Origin: Clostridia bacterium
GTDB taxonomy: Bacteria; Bacillota; Clostridia; Oscillospirales; RGIG8002
NCBI GenBank assembly: GCA_017438525.1
Contig: JAFRVI010000076.1
Location: 1 to 43,640 of the forward strand
Reading direction: 5' to 3'
DNA length: 43,640 nucleotides
Shown here: positions 8,261-15,940 of the stretch, in pieces
How positions within the stretch are numbered: the stretch's first letter is position 1
Layout of the letters: each line of letters opens with the position of its first letter
Notes under the pieces: generated by a model
What the model saw: the letters and a program-made list of their open reading frames with translations, nothing else
Told to the model about the DNA's origin: nothing
Databases searched by the model: none
Made by a program: the position numbers and the translations under genes

Positions 8261-9870
8261 ACGAGCACTCCTTTGTCGGTGAAGTATAGTATCGTTTTCG
8301 TTTCGCCGCCGAGCTTGTATTCGACGCTTATCATATGCCCGCCGCGGCTGAAGCCGGTGACCTCGGCTTCGCGGAAAAGCTCAAGTCCCTGCGCGAGCAG
8401 GGCTTTTTTCGCTTCGTCGTACTCCGCGAGGTTGTCGGAGGTCATCAGCACGCTGCCGAAGAGCGCGTTCAGCGTCAGCAGCGCGCGGCGCTGCTCCGGC
8501 GAAAGCTTCGTATTGCGGTCGCGGAGCAGGAAAACGTCGGGGTCGCAGCCGAACATCCGCCCGTCCGCGAAGGAGCGGTAGACGGTGTTCTGCAGCGTGA
8601 CCTTCGTGGAGACGCGTTCGCGGTGCATATGCCGCATGAACCACTTGTCGTCAAAGTCGAGCGAAACGTCCGGGCCGACGCGCAGGTAGTCGAATCTGCC
8701 TGCGGAGCTCGATAAAGGCGCGCCGCAGCCGAGAATGAGCGCGTCGCCGAGCGCGTCGCGCAGGAAATCGAAGGCGCGGGCGGCGGCCTGCGCGCGGGTG
8801 AGCCCTTCATAGCGCGGCAGGCAGGCGGCGTAGAGGAAGTCCAGCTTGAAGAAGCCGAAGCCCATATCGAGATAATGCTTCAGACAGCGGCGTATATACC
8901 CGAGCGCGTCGGGATTCCCGAGGTCGAGCGCATAGAAACCGGACCAGTTGCAGCCGCACTTGACGAAGCCGCAGTCGTCGCCGCTTTTGAACCAGTCGGC
9001 GTGCTCCGCGAAGAGCTTGCTCTTCTCCTCCGCGACGAACGGCGCGAGCCATATCCCCGGCGTGAAGCCGCGTCCGCGTACGCGTTCGACGACGGGCTCC
9101 AGCCCGTTCGGGAACTTCTCCTTATCGACCTCGAGCCAGTCGCCGACGTGTTCGGCGTAGCCGTCGTCGATCTGGAAGAGGTTGAAGCGGCCGTCAAGCC
9201 CCTCGAGGTCGCGCAGCAGTATTTCTTCGTTGATATTCTGGTAGTAGTTGTACCACGACGTGTAGCCGAAGATCTTTTTGATATCGCGCTTTGGGAAATA
9301 CTCGTCGGGCAGCCCCTTCCACTCGCCGCCGTAAACGAAGTCGCAGACGGTGAACTCCGCGCCGGGCGCGAGCTTCGCGCCGGCGACATCGGAAACGGCG
9401 GAGACTCCGCCTTTCCCGCGGTCGATCTCGAAGACGAGCCAGGCGTTGTTTGAATTGAGGTTTACCGCCCAGCCGCCGTCGCCGCCCTTGGCGTAGAAGA
9501 CGTCGTAGCCGTGAAGCTTGCGGCGCGAATAGGGGTAAAACGTCGCGTCGCCGTAGCGGTCGAATGAGAAGGCGTTGACGAGCTTCCGCGGCAGGCGGGT
9601 GACGTCGCGCTCCTTTTCGCTGAGGCGGCGCTCCGCGCTGTCGGTCCAGGACTGGTAGCCGTTGGTGAAGCAGAGCCCGTCCCTGCTCACGCGGAAGGGG
9701 AGCTCCTCGCGGTATTCGGCGAGCTCGACCTCGTTCTTCGCGCGCGCGGTGACGACGCGGCGCCTGCCGTCGTCGGTCAGGACGACGGCAAGGTCGGCGT
9801 TTTCGGTTTCGTTTATCAGTTCGCGGCGTTCGCCGTCCGCGAAATAGGATAAAGTGAATCCGCGTTCCAT
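8257..9870 (-). CDS. Alpha-galactosidase, GH36-like (clan GH-D)
   Basis: A 537-residue glycoside hydrolase without a signal peptide, so cytoplasmic. An N-terminal beta-sandwich (~1-180) precedes the TIM barrel (~190-460). Landmarks are FGYTSWYNYYQNI, FQIDDGYAEHVGDW, GIWLAPFVAE, and the nucleophile motif FFKLDFLYA (Asp near residue 344). The acid/base candidate is an Asp in RVGPDVSLDFDD (near 400). It is shorter than the ~730-residue classical GH36 enzymes, mainly through a smaller N-terminal region. It lies three bases after the GPH symporter and overlaps the GT-B-like gene, so it should act on the imported sugar. Alpha-galactosidase is favoured; another GH-D alpha-glycosidase activity remains possible. 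Confidence 0.82.
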   Translation of the reverse strand: MERGFTLSYFADGERRELINETENADLAVVLTDDGRRRVVTARAKNEVELAEYREELPFRVSRDGLCFTNGYQSWTDSAERRLSEKERDVTRLPRKLVNAFSFDRYGDATFYPYSRRKLHGYDVFYAKGGDGGWAVNLNSNNAWLVFEIDRGKGGVSAVSDVAGAKLAPGAEFTVCDFVYGGEWKGLPDEYFPKRDIKKIFGYTSWYNYYQNINEEILLRDLEGLDGRFNLFQIDDGYAEHVGDWLEVDKEKFPNGLEPVVERVRGRGFTPGIWLAPFVAEEKSKLFAEHADWFKSGDDCGFVKCGCNWSGFYALDLGNPDALGYIRRCLKHYLDMGFGFFKLDFLYAACLPRYEGLTRAQAAARAFDFLRDALGDALILGCGAPLSSSAGRFDYLRVGPDVSLDFDDKWFMRHMHRERVSTKVTLQNTVYRSFADGRMFGCDPDVFLLRDRNTKLSPEQRRALLTLNALFGSVLMTSDNLAEYDEAKKALLAQGLELFREAEVTGFSRGGHMISVEYKLGGETKTILYFTDKGVLV

Positions 9871-9873
9871 AGC

Positions 9874-11364
9874 TTACTCGGCGTCCTTCGCTCCGGGATT
9901 GCCGGGCATTTCGGGCGCGTTGGGGGCGAGCGGTACGTCGATATACTTGCGGGTCTCGGGCAGCTCGTCGGGCGTCTTTCCGGACTTGTCGATGGTCTTC
10001 ATGACCTTCTTCTCGTTATAGAGGCCGAGGATGACCGCGCCGAGCACGCAGAAGGCGACCGCGGCGAAGGCGACTATCGTCAGGCCCTTCGGGGAAGCGG
10101 TGATGTCGTTCGCGTTGACGTTCTGGGTGGTGCCGAAGATGGCGAGCGAGGTGAAGACGAGCATCGCGATGGACTGTCCCCACTTCATCGCGAAGGTGCG
10201 GGCCGCGAAGAACATACCCTCGCGGTTTTCGCCGGTGACGATGCCGTCGGCTTCCGCGACGTCGGCGACGATGGACTGCGGGATGATGCCGAGCAGCGCC
10301 ATCGGGAAGGTGGCGATGATGCAGATGGCCGCGCCGTAGACGATGCCGGGCAGCGGCACGAAGCGGATCATCGCCGTGACGAGATACGCGAGCGCGAGGC
10401 CGAAGAAGCCGCACATAGTCAGCTTCTTCTTGCCGAACTTACGCACGAGCCCGGAAACGAAGGGGTAGAAGCAGGCGGAGAGCACGGTCATCGCGCCCAT
10501 GAATATCATGGTGTAGCTTTCGTCGAGCGCCATCGAGACCTTGACGAAGAAGGGCAGACCGGTCTGGAAAAGCGTCAGACCGATCCAGTACATGATGTCG
10601 GAGCTGACGAAGACGCGGAACTCGCGGTTCTTGAAGGTCGCGGCGAGCGACTTGAAGACGTTGGCGTTCGAGGGCTTGGTGTCGACGTATTCCTTCTCGC
10701 GGATCAGGAAGGTCGGCAGCAGCATGCATACGCAGGCGACGACCGCGAGCACGATGAAGCAGGCGCGGTAGCTCCAGTCGTAGGCGAGCCCGGAGCCGCG
10801 CAGCATTCCCGCGAAAACGAAGGGGGTGTACGCCAGCAGCGTGCCGAAGAAGAAGGTCAGCGAGATCGCGGTGGAGATGAACATTCTGTCGTCCTGCGTC
10901 TTGCCGTATTCGCTTATCAGTGCGTTATAGGGCGTGCAGTACATAGTCATGAAGGTGTAGAAAAGGACTATGAAGATCGAGATCCACAGCACGTTTGTGC
11001 CGCTGATGGCCTTCACGGGGGCGCAGAAGAGCAGCACCGTCACGACGGAGAGCGGTATCGCCGCCCACTGCATGAAGGGATTGCGCCTGCCCCACTTGTT
11101 GTTGAAGCGGTCGCTCATGTTTGCGATCAGCGGGTCGGTGATCGCGTCGAAGATACGGCTGAGCGCGGTGATCAGGCCGAGTATCGTCAGGAATCCGAAT
11201 ATGACGAGACCGGGGGTGATGTACTGCGTCGCGCCGCCTTCGATGTCGACCTGCGCCGGCAGGTAGAAGGTGACGAGCCAGGTGTTGATGATGCCGCTGA
11301 GCATCGACCAGCCGAGCTGGCCGATCGCGAAGATGATCATCTTCTTTTTGGTCAGTCTTTTCAT
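9874..11364 (-). CDS. GPH-family (MelB-like) sugar:cation symporter
   Basis: A 496-residue, about 12-TM protein of the glycoside-pentoside-hexuronide:cation family in the major facilitator superfamily. Typical marks are GQLGWSMLSGIINTWL in TM1, the Asp-rich loop IFDAITDPLIANMSDRFNNKWGRRNPF (start of the protein, after TM2) and the second-half repeat with VADVAEADGIVTGENREGMFFA. Such carriers import melibiose, raffinose-type or beta-galactosides, or uronides with Na+ or H+. It precedes the GH36 gene by three bases and follows the TetR gene by 108 bases on the same strand. The start has no clear Shine-Dalgarno site, but the N-terminal Lys-rich stretch before TM1 is normal. Confidence 0.9.
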   Translation of the reverse strand: MKRLTKKKMIIFAIGQLGWSMLSGIINTWLVTFYLPAQVDIEGGATQYITPGLVIFGFLTILGLITALSRIFDAITDPLIANMSDRFNNKWGRRNPFMQWAAIPLSVVTVLLFCAPVKAISGTNVLWISIFIVLFYTFMTMYCTPYNALISEYGKTQDDRMFISTAISLTFFFGTLLAYTPFVFAGMLRGSGLAYDWSYRACFIVLAVVACVCMLLPTFLIREKEYVDTKPSNANVFKSLAATFKNREFRVFVSSDIMYWIGLTLFQTGLPFFVKVSMALDESYTMIFMGAMTVLSACFYPFVSGLVRKFGKKKLTMCGFFGLALAYLVTAMIRFVPLPGIVYGAAICIIATFPMALLGIIPQSIVADVAEADGIVTGENREGMFFAARTFAMKWGQSIAMLVFTSLAIFGTTQNVNANDITASPKGLTIVAFAAVAFCVLGAVILGLYNEKKVMKTIDKSGKTPDELPETRKYIDVPLAPNAPEMPGNPGAKDAE

Positions 11365-11472
11365 AGCGTGTTGAAGCGTTACCGTCCGGAGTAACTCTTC
11401 CCTCCCGTATTTGTATTTTGGAAAAACGTATTTTCACCGCCCGGACGAGCGGCAAAGCCCTGATGAGCGCCG

Positions 11473-12075
11473 TTACGGCACGAGGTTATAGAGTATCATG
11501 TCTATCAGCGCGGCGACCTCGTATTCGGGGTGCGCGTTTTCGTCCTGCCGCAGCAGCGTGTCGGCGGAGAGCGCCTTGCAGAGATTCAGCAGCGCGTGGC
11601 AGGAGGCGTAGTAGAAGACGCCAGGCTTCTCGATTTCGCGCACGGTGCCGTCGGCGAGCCCGCGCTCGTAGGCGCGCTGAAAGCGGTGGTAATAGAGAAA
11701 TATGATGTCCTCGTATTCCTCCTTGCTCTCCGCGTCGCGCAGGAAGTAGGAGTCGAGCTCGCGGATGAAGCGAAAGTAGCGGCGGTCGTCCTCGAATACG
11801 CGCAGGAACGCGCGGTAAAACTCCGCGAGCGCGGAGAAGCCGTCCCTGCAGGCGTCGAGGTCGAAGTAGCGTCTCAATACGCCGAGCGCGAGGTGCGAAG
11901 CGGCCTGTACCGCGAGGTTCTGCTTCGTGCCGAAGCGGCGGTAGATCGTCGCCTCGCCGTATCCGGCGCGCGCGGCGACGTCCTTTATCGAGGTCGCTTC
12001 GATGGTGTTTTCGAGGAAAAGGTCCGCGGCCGCGGCGACTATCGCCGTCAGCTCGCTCCGGTTGAGTTTGTTCAT
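11473..12075 (-). CDS. TetR-family regulator of the alpha-galactoside operon
   Basis: A 200-residue repressor with a clear helix-turn-helix at residues ~25-55 (SIKDVAARAGYGEATIYRRF). The C-terminal ligand domain is aromatic-rich (YFRFIRELDSYFL). The start at 12075 (MNKLNRSEL) has a GGAGGT site five bases upstream; the longer frame to 12147 would begin inside the promoter and operator. It is the first gene before the symporter, GH36 and GT-B-like genes, all on the minus strand. A 23-bp dyad sits at its own promoter, so autoregulation of the whole unit with a sugar-related inducer is a reasonable inference. Confidence 0.87.
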   Translation of the reverse strand: MNKLNRSELTAIVAAAADLFLENTIEATSIKDVAARAGYGEATIYRRFGTKQNLAVQAASHLALGVLRRYFDLDACRDGFSALAEFYRAFLRVFEDDRRYFRFIRELDSYFLRDAESKEEYEDIIFLYYHRFQRAYERGLADGTVREIEKPGVFYYASCHALLNLCKALSADTLLRQDENAHPEYEVAALIDMILYNLVP

Positions 12076-12116
12076 TCTGCACCTCCGCGGGAACAGGAAA
12101 AACGGGGAAATGTAAG

Positions 12117-12139
12117 TATTGATAGTCTGACTATCAATA
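12117..12139. promoter_or_regulatory. Probable TetR operator at the operon promoter
   Basis: Perfect 11-bp inverted repeat TATTGATAGTC (12117-12127) / GACTATCAATA (12129-12139) around one central base. It lies directly at and downstream of the -10 box, where bound repressor would block transcription. Confidence 0.75.
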
Positions 12140-12167
12140 ATATACAATATTTTTACCCGTTTGTCAA
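12139..12167 (-). promoter_or_regulatory. Sigma-70 type promoter of the TetR-GPH-GH36 operon
   Basis: Minus-strand consensus TTGACA (12167-12162), 17-bp spacer, TATATT (12144-12139). The -10 box touches the operator. Confidence 0.75.
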
Positions 12168-12209
12168 CGGTTTTTTCACATTTTCTTCACAATTCGGGAG
12201 ATAAAAAGG

Positions 12210-12271
12210 GCAGCCCCGCCGATTTGGGCGTGCAGATAAGGCCTTATCTGCACGCCCTTTGACGGGGCTGC
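12210..12271 (-). terminator. Nested palindrome acting as terminator of the 12368-15142 gene
   Basis: An inner perfect 16-bp-arm palindrome with no loop (12226-12241 / 12242-12257) sits inside outer 9-bp arms GCAGCCCCG (12210-12218) / CGGGGCTGC (12263-12271). Read on the minus strand it is followed by CCTTTTTATC. The whole can fold into one long interrupted hairpin, larger than a normal terminator. Confidence 0.65.
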
Positions 12272-12367
12272 GCGGTTTTTGCCGTATTTGCGGAATTCGC
12301 TTTCCTTATGCGGACGGATGCGAAAGGCGCGGGGCCTCTCGCTTCGCCGGGGACGACGGACGGGAGG

Positions 12368-15142
12368 TTATCCCAGACTGCTTTCGTCGGCGAGCTTCGC
12401 GGCGACGCGGAGGATCGCGAGCGCGTCGTTGACCGCGATATGTCCGTCTCCGTCGATATCGCCTATCTGTAACGCTTCGGGCGTTTCCGCAACGAGTTTA
12501 GCGGCGATGCGGAGCGCGGCGAGCGCGTCCGCGACGGATATGGAGCCGTCCTTGTCGAAGTCGCCCTTTTTGACGGAGGGCGACGCGCCGCCGTTGAAGT
12601 ATACCTCGACCGCGTCGACGTCGAGCACGAACTGATCGGTGCAGTTAAAGTGGCGGATCATAACGCGGATCGTCTTGCCCGCGAAAGCGCTGATGTCGGC
12701 GGTGTACTGCGCGTACGTCCGACCGTAGTTTATCACCGTTTCGGGAATGACCTGTGTTTCGGTACCGTCGGGAGCGGAGCTTTCGCTGACGTAGACGGCG
12801 AAGTGCTCACGGTAGTCGCTGGTATCCTGACCGCACGCCCAGAGCGAGAGGGTGACCAAACCGTCGGCGGGTATGGTGACCGCGGGAGAGACAGCCCAGT
12901 TGTCGGGAGTCAGCGGGCCGACTTGGTTAACGTAGGATTCGGAGATCAGTATGCCCGTACCCTCGTAGACGTCGAATTTGTCGGTCGTGCTCATGTTCCA
13001 CTTCCAATTATAGCCGTCGCCGTCGGAATCGATGAAGGTCCAGCCCTCGGCGGCGGGATCCTGCTCGAAGTAGAAACCCTTTAATACGTCACCCTTGCCG
13101 GGGAGAACGGTGACGGCGCAGCCGGCGGCGAAGCCGCCCTGCGCGGTGGTCGCGGTTATGGTCGCGTAGCCCTCGCCGACGGCGTGGATAACGCCGTCCT
13201 GCGTGACTGTGGCGACGCTTTCATCGGTGGATTCCCAGACGACGTTGCGGTTCGTCGCGAAGAGCGGGAGGACGGTCGCGTACGCGACGAAGTAATCGTC
13301 GACTGTGAGTTCAACTGCGGGGGGCGTAACGATAATGCCGGCGGCGTTGGCCGACGTGAAGGGGCTGGCGGGCTCCGCCGACGGAACTATGAACATACCG
13401 ACCAGCTCGGCTCCGCCGCTGCAGGCGCGTCCGACGAGGGCCGCCTCGCCGGTGTCCTTCGCTATGCGGTAAATGCCGTCGGTATCCTCGGCGCAATGCG
13501 CCCAGTAGAAGCAGTGGCTGTCGAAGTCATAAGCGATATCCTGCGCGTATTCGGCGTCGATGTTGTTGTTGCGTATCGAACGCGCAGAGGCGGTATCGAG
13601 GTCGATGCTGTAGAACGTGCCGTAGGTGTCTACGCCGTAGCCGACGCCGTTCTCGTCCGCGGCGATGGCGATCAGATTCGAGGGGAGCGAGCCGATCGCG
13701 TCATATTCGAGCGTAATCGGATCTATTCTGACGAGCGTCTTGTAACCGTCTGCGGAGAACAGGGCGAAGAGCTTGTTGCGCGTGTAGTCGTAGGTCATTG
13801 AGAGCGGCTTATAATTTGAGTCAAAGCAATTGAAGACGTAGGTGGCGTTGCTCATATCGCTGAGCGGCGCGACGAAGAAGTTGCCTTCCTTTTCGATAAC
13901 GAATACGTAGCCGTACGCGTAGGCCGTGGCATAAGCGGAGGGCGCATCGGCGTATACGCTGAAAGATGAGGGGTTTACGGAGTTGAACGTAGCCCACTTG
14001 CCGTCGTTATTACTATCCGCGTTATCATAAGCGATGATCGCGTGGATATCGACGCTTGCCGGCTGGATTTTGACGACCTTGGGCTCCGAGTTGTCTTTGT
14101 TGAGTACGGAGCCGTTGGAGACTTTCGAGTTCTCGGGGGCGGTCACGGAGCAGGCGTTGAAGGAAATGCCGCCCTTCCAGCCGTTTATGACCTTGCCGTT
14201 TTCGCACTGGGCCTCGACGCTCGATGCCGTGAAAACGAGGGAGTTCGAGCCGGTAGAGACCAGGCCGCCGGTCGCTCCTTGCGCGTAGACGCTGGCGTTG
14301 TCGAAGGTGACGGTCCTGCCGCTGCCGGAGCAGAGCAGAGCGTTGCCCTGCAGCGACATAAGCGAGAGCTTGCCGCCGCGGGAGGTTATCACGGTGTCGC
14401 CCGTAACGGCGAGTCCGGCGTAGGCGCCCATAGACATCAGCGTTGCGTTGGCGGTGACGATTATCTTCAGGCCGCCGATCTCGCTGTAGACGACGTGCTG
14501 GCTGTGGGACGCGCTGCCTATTATGAAGAACTCATTTGCGATCGGGTCGTAGGAAAACTTCCCGTCGCCCGCGGGGTCAAAGCAGTTGACGCTGTTGACC
14601 TGCTGTCCCTTGATATAGAGCGGATAGCTGTCTATGCCGACGCGGACGTTGTCGATGGCGAAGTAGTCGCCCTCCGGGTCGTCGGTATCGTCCTTGTTAT
14701 ATACCCACATAAGGGTGTGAGCGCCGGCGGGAAGGAGCGCAATGAACTGCGTCCAATCGTTATCGAGCGCGCCGAATTGGAAGACGAGCTCGCTGTCGAT
14801 GTAGAATTCACAGGCGTCCCACGCCGTGCTTTGTCCCTCGCCCCACGCCTTGTAGTCGAAGAATACGGAGGTATCCTTCGTCGGCGCGACGCTCATGCTT
14901 ATCGACGAGTATGAGCCGCTCTGCCCGGCGTTGCCGGACATGGCGAAGGTTCGCCCGCCGTCGTTCTGAACGATCCACGGCACGTTGTTGTCGGTGTTGC
15001 TGCTGATGAAGTGCAGGTTGCCGCCGGAAACGTTAAGCGCGGTGTCGAGGTCGCTCGCCGCAGCGGCGGTGATCGCCGTCAGCGGGAGCAGTCCGAGCAG
15101 GAGCGCGAACGCGAGCAGCACGGAGAGTAAGCGTTTTTTCAT
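12368..15142 (-). CDS. Secreted multidomain protein with C-terminal dockerin
   Basis: A 924-residue exported protein with a Sec signal peptide (residues 1-29, LLGLLPLTAITAAAA). Residues ~30-165 look like a jelly-roll domain ending in FAIDNVRVG. Residues ~170-350 hold a beta-helix-like stretch, and ~360-600 show propeller-like repeats (for example NLIAIAADENGVGYGVDTYG). A Big2-type Ig fold follows (~610-685: VVWESTDESVATVTQDG), then a choice-of-anchor-J/cleaved-adhesin-like domain (~690-850: GWTFIDSDGDGYNWKW). A type I dockerin-like pair of calcium loops ends the protein (~857-924: DFDKDGSISVADALAALRIA and DIDGDGHIAVNDALAILRVA). Dockerins bind cohesins on scaffold or surface proteins, but no cohesin is in this window. 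Function beyond surface or glycan binding is unknown. Single gene with its own promoter and terminator. Confidence 0.82.
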   Translation of the reverse strand: MKKRLLSVLLAFALLLGLLPLTAITAAAASDLDTALNVSGGNLHFISSNTDNNVPWIVQNDGGRTFAMSGNAGQSGSYSSISMSVAPTKDTSVFFDYKAWGEGQSTAWDACEFYIDSELVFQFGALDNDWTQFIALLPAGAHTLMWVYNKDDTDDPEGDYFAIDNVRVGIDSYPLYIKGQQVNSVNCFDPAGDGKFSYDPIANEFFIIGSASHSQHVVYSEIGGLKIIVTANATLMSMGAYAGLAVTGDTVITSRGGKLSLMSLQGNALLCSGSGRTVTFDNASVYAQGATGGLVSTGSNSLVFTASSVEAQCENGKVINGWKGGISFNACSVTAPENSKVSNGSVLNKDNSEPKVVKIQPASVDIHAIIAYDNADSNNDGKWATFNSVNPSSFSVYADAPSAYATAYAYGYVFVIEKEGNFFVAPLSDMSNATYVFNCFDSNYKPLSMTYDYTRNKLFALFSADGYKTLVRIDPITLEYDAIGSLPSNLIAIAADENGVGYGVDTYGTFYSIDLDTASARSIRNNNIDAEYAQDIAYDFDSHCFYWAHCAEDTDGIYRIAKDTGEAALVGRACSGGAELVGMFIVPSAEPASPFTSANAAGIIVTPPAVELTVDDYFVAYATVLPLFATNRNVVWESTDESVATVTQDGVIHAVGEGYATITATTAQGGFAAGCAVTVLPGKGDVLKGFYFEQDPAAEGWTFIDSDGDGYNWKWNMSTTDKFDVYEGTGILISESYVNQVGPLTPDNWAVSPAVTIPADGLVTLSLWACGQDTSDYREHFAVYVSESSAPDGTETQVIPETVINYGRTYAQYTADISAFAGKTIRVMIRHFNCTDQFVLDVDAVEVYFNGGASPSVKKGDFDKDGSISVADALAALRIAAKLVAETPEALQIGDIDGDGHIAVNDALAILRVAAKLADESSLG

Positions 15143-15190
15143 AATAAACCGTCCTTTCGTTGATCCCGAAGGGAGTAATATTCTGATAAT

Positions 15191-15220
15191 ATAATAACCG
15201 CATCAAGCGGAATTTGTCAA
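15191..15220 (-). promoter_or_regulatory. Promoter of the large dockerin protein gene
   Basis: Minus-strand TTGACA (15220-15215), 18-bp spacer, TATTAT (15196-15191), about 50 bases before the start codon, which has an AAAGGA ribosome site. Confidence 0.6.
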
Positions 15221-15232
15221 CCGAAAAAATAA

Positions 15233-15877
15233 TTACACTATCAATCCGATCAGCTCGTCGGGTGAATCGACGATCGTTTCCGCGCCGACGGAGCGCAGGA
15301 AAGCGGCGCCGCGAAAGCCCCACGCGACCGCGATCGCGGGCAGTCCGGCGTTGGCGGCGGTCTGCATATCCACCTCGGAGTCGCCGATATAGACGGCTTC
15401 GGAGGCGTCCGCGCCGAGCGCCTTCAGCGCGGCGAAGACGGAGTCCGGCGCGGGCTTCGGCTTCGAGCCGGCGGTGACGCCTATCTGCGCCTCGAAAAGT
15501 CCGGGGAAGAAGCGTTCGCAGAGCGCGCGTACCTCCGGTTGTGACTTGTTGGAAACGACGGCGGTGCGCACTCCCGCTTTTCGCAGCGCGGCGACGGCTT
15601 CGACGACGCCGTCGTAGGGGCGGGTGTTGTCGGCGCAATGCGGGCCGTACCATTCGCGGAAATCCGCGTGCAGCTTATCGAATGCGGCGCCTTCGGCGTC
15701 CGGTGCGGCGCGGCGCAGCAGCATCACGATGCCGTTTCCGACGAAGGAGCGCACCTCGTCGAGAGTCCGCTCGGGGCGGCCGGAGAGCCGCAGCGCGTAG
15801 TTCAGCGCGTCCATCAGGTCGCGCAGCGTGTCAAGTATCGTGCCGTCCATATCGAAGACGGCGCATTTGTATTTCAT
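15233..15877 (-). CDS. HAD-family phosphatase, phosphoglycolate phosphatase-like
   Basis: A 214-residue haloacid dehalogenase hydrolase with all four motifs: I FDMDGTILDT (nucleophile Asp9 and acid Asp11), II VVSNK, III KPKPAPD, IV GDSEVD. A helical C1 cap lies between motifs I and II. The Gph/PpaX-like layout suggests a phosphate-monoester substrate such as 2-phosphoglycolate or pyrophosphate; the motifs cannot settle which. It lies downstream of infB on the same strand, separated by a hairpin terminator, and has its own GGAGAT ribosome site. Confidence 0.85.
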   Translation of the reverse strand: MKYKCAVFDMDGTILDTLRDLMDALNYALRLSGRPERTLDEVRSFVGNGIVMLLRRAAPDAEGAAFDKLHADFREWYGPHCADNTRPYDGVVEAVAALRKAGVRTAVVSNKSQPEVRALCERFFPGLFEAQIGVTAGSKPKPAPDSVFAALKALGADASEAVYIGDSEVDMQTAANAGLPAIAVAWGFRGAAFLRSVGAETIVDSPDELIGLIV

Positions 15878-15903
15878 TCCGGAAATCTCCCTGAAAAGCA
15901 GGA

Positions 15904-15930
15904 AAGCCCCCGAAATTATTTCGGGGGCTT
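15904..15930 (-). terminator. Terminator after infB
   Basis: Perfect 12-bp inverted repeat (15904-15915 / 15919-15930) with a 3-nt loop, just past the infB stop. The following T tract on the minus strand is broken (TTCCTGCTTTT), so read-through into the HAD gene is possible. Confidence 0.65.
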
Positions 15931-15940
15931 CCTCCGTTTG

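Noticed and set aside
6908-8581. 557-codon open frame on the plus strand
   Set aside because: Antisense to the GT-B-like and GH36 genes, with composition typical of GC-rich shadows.
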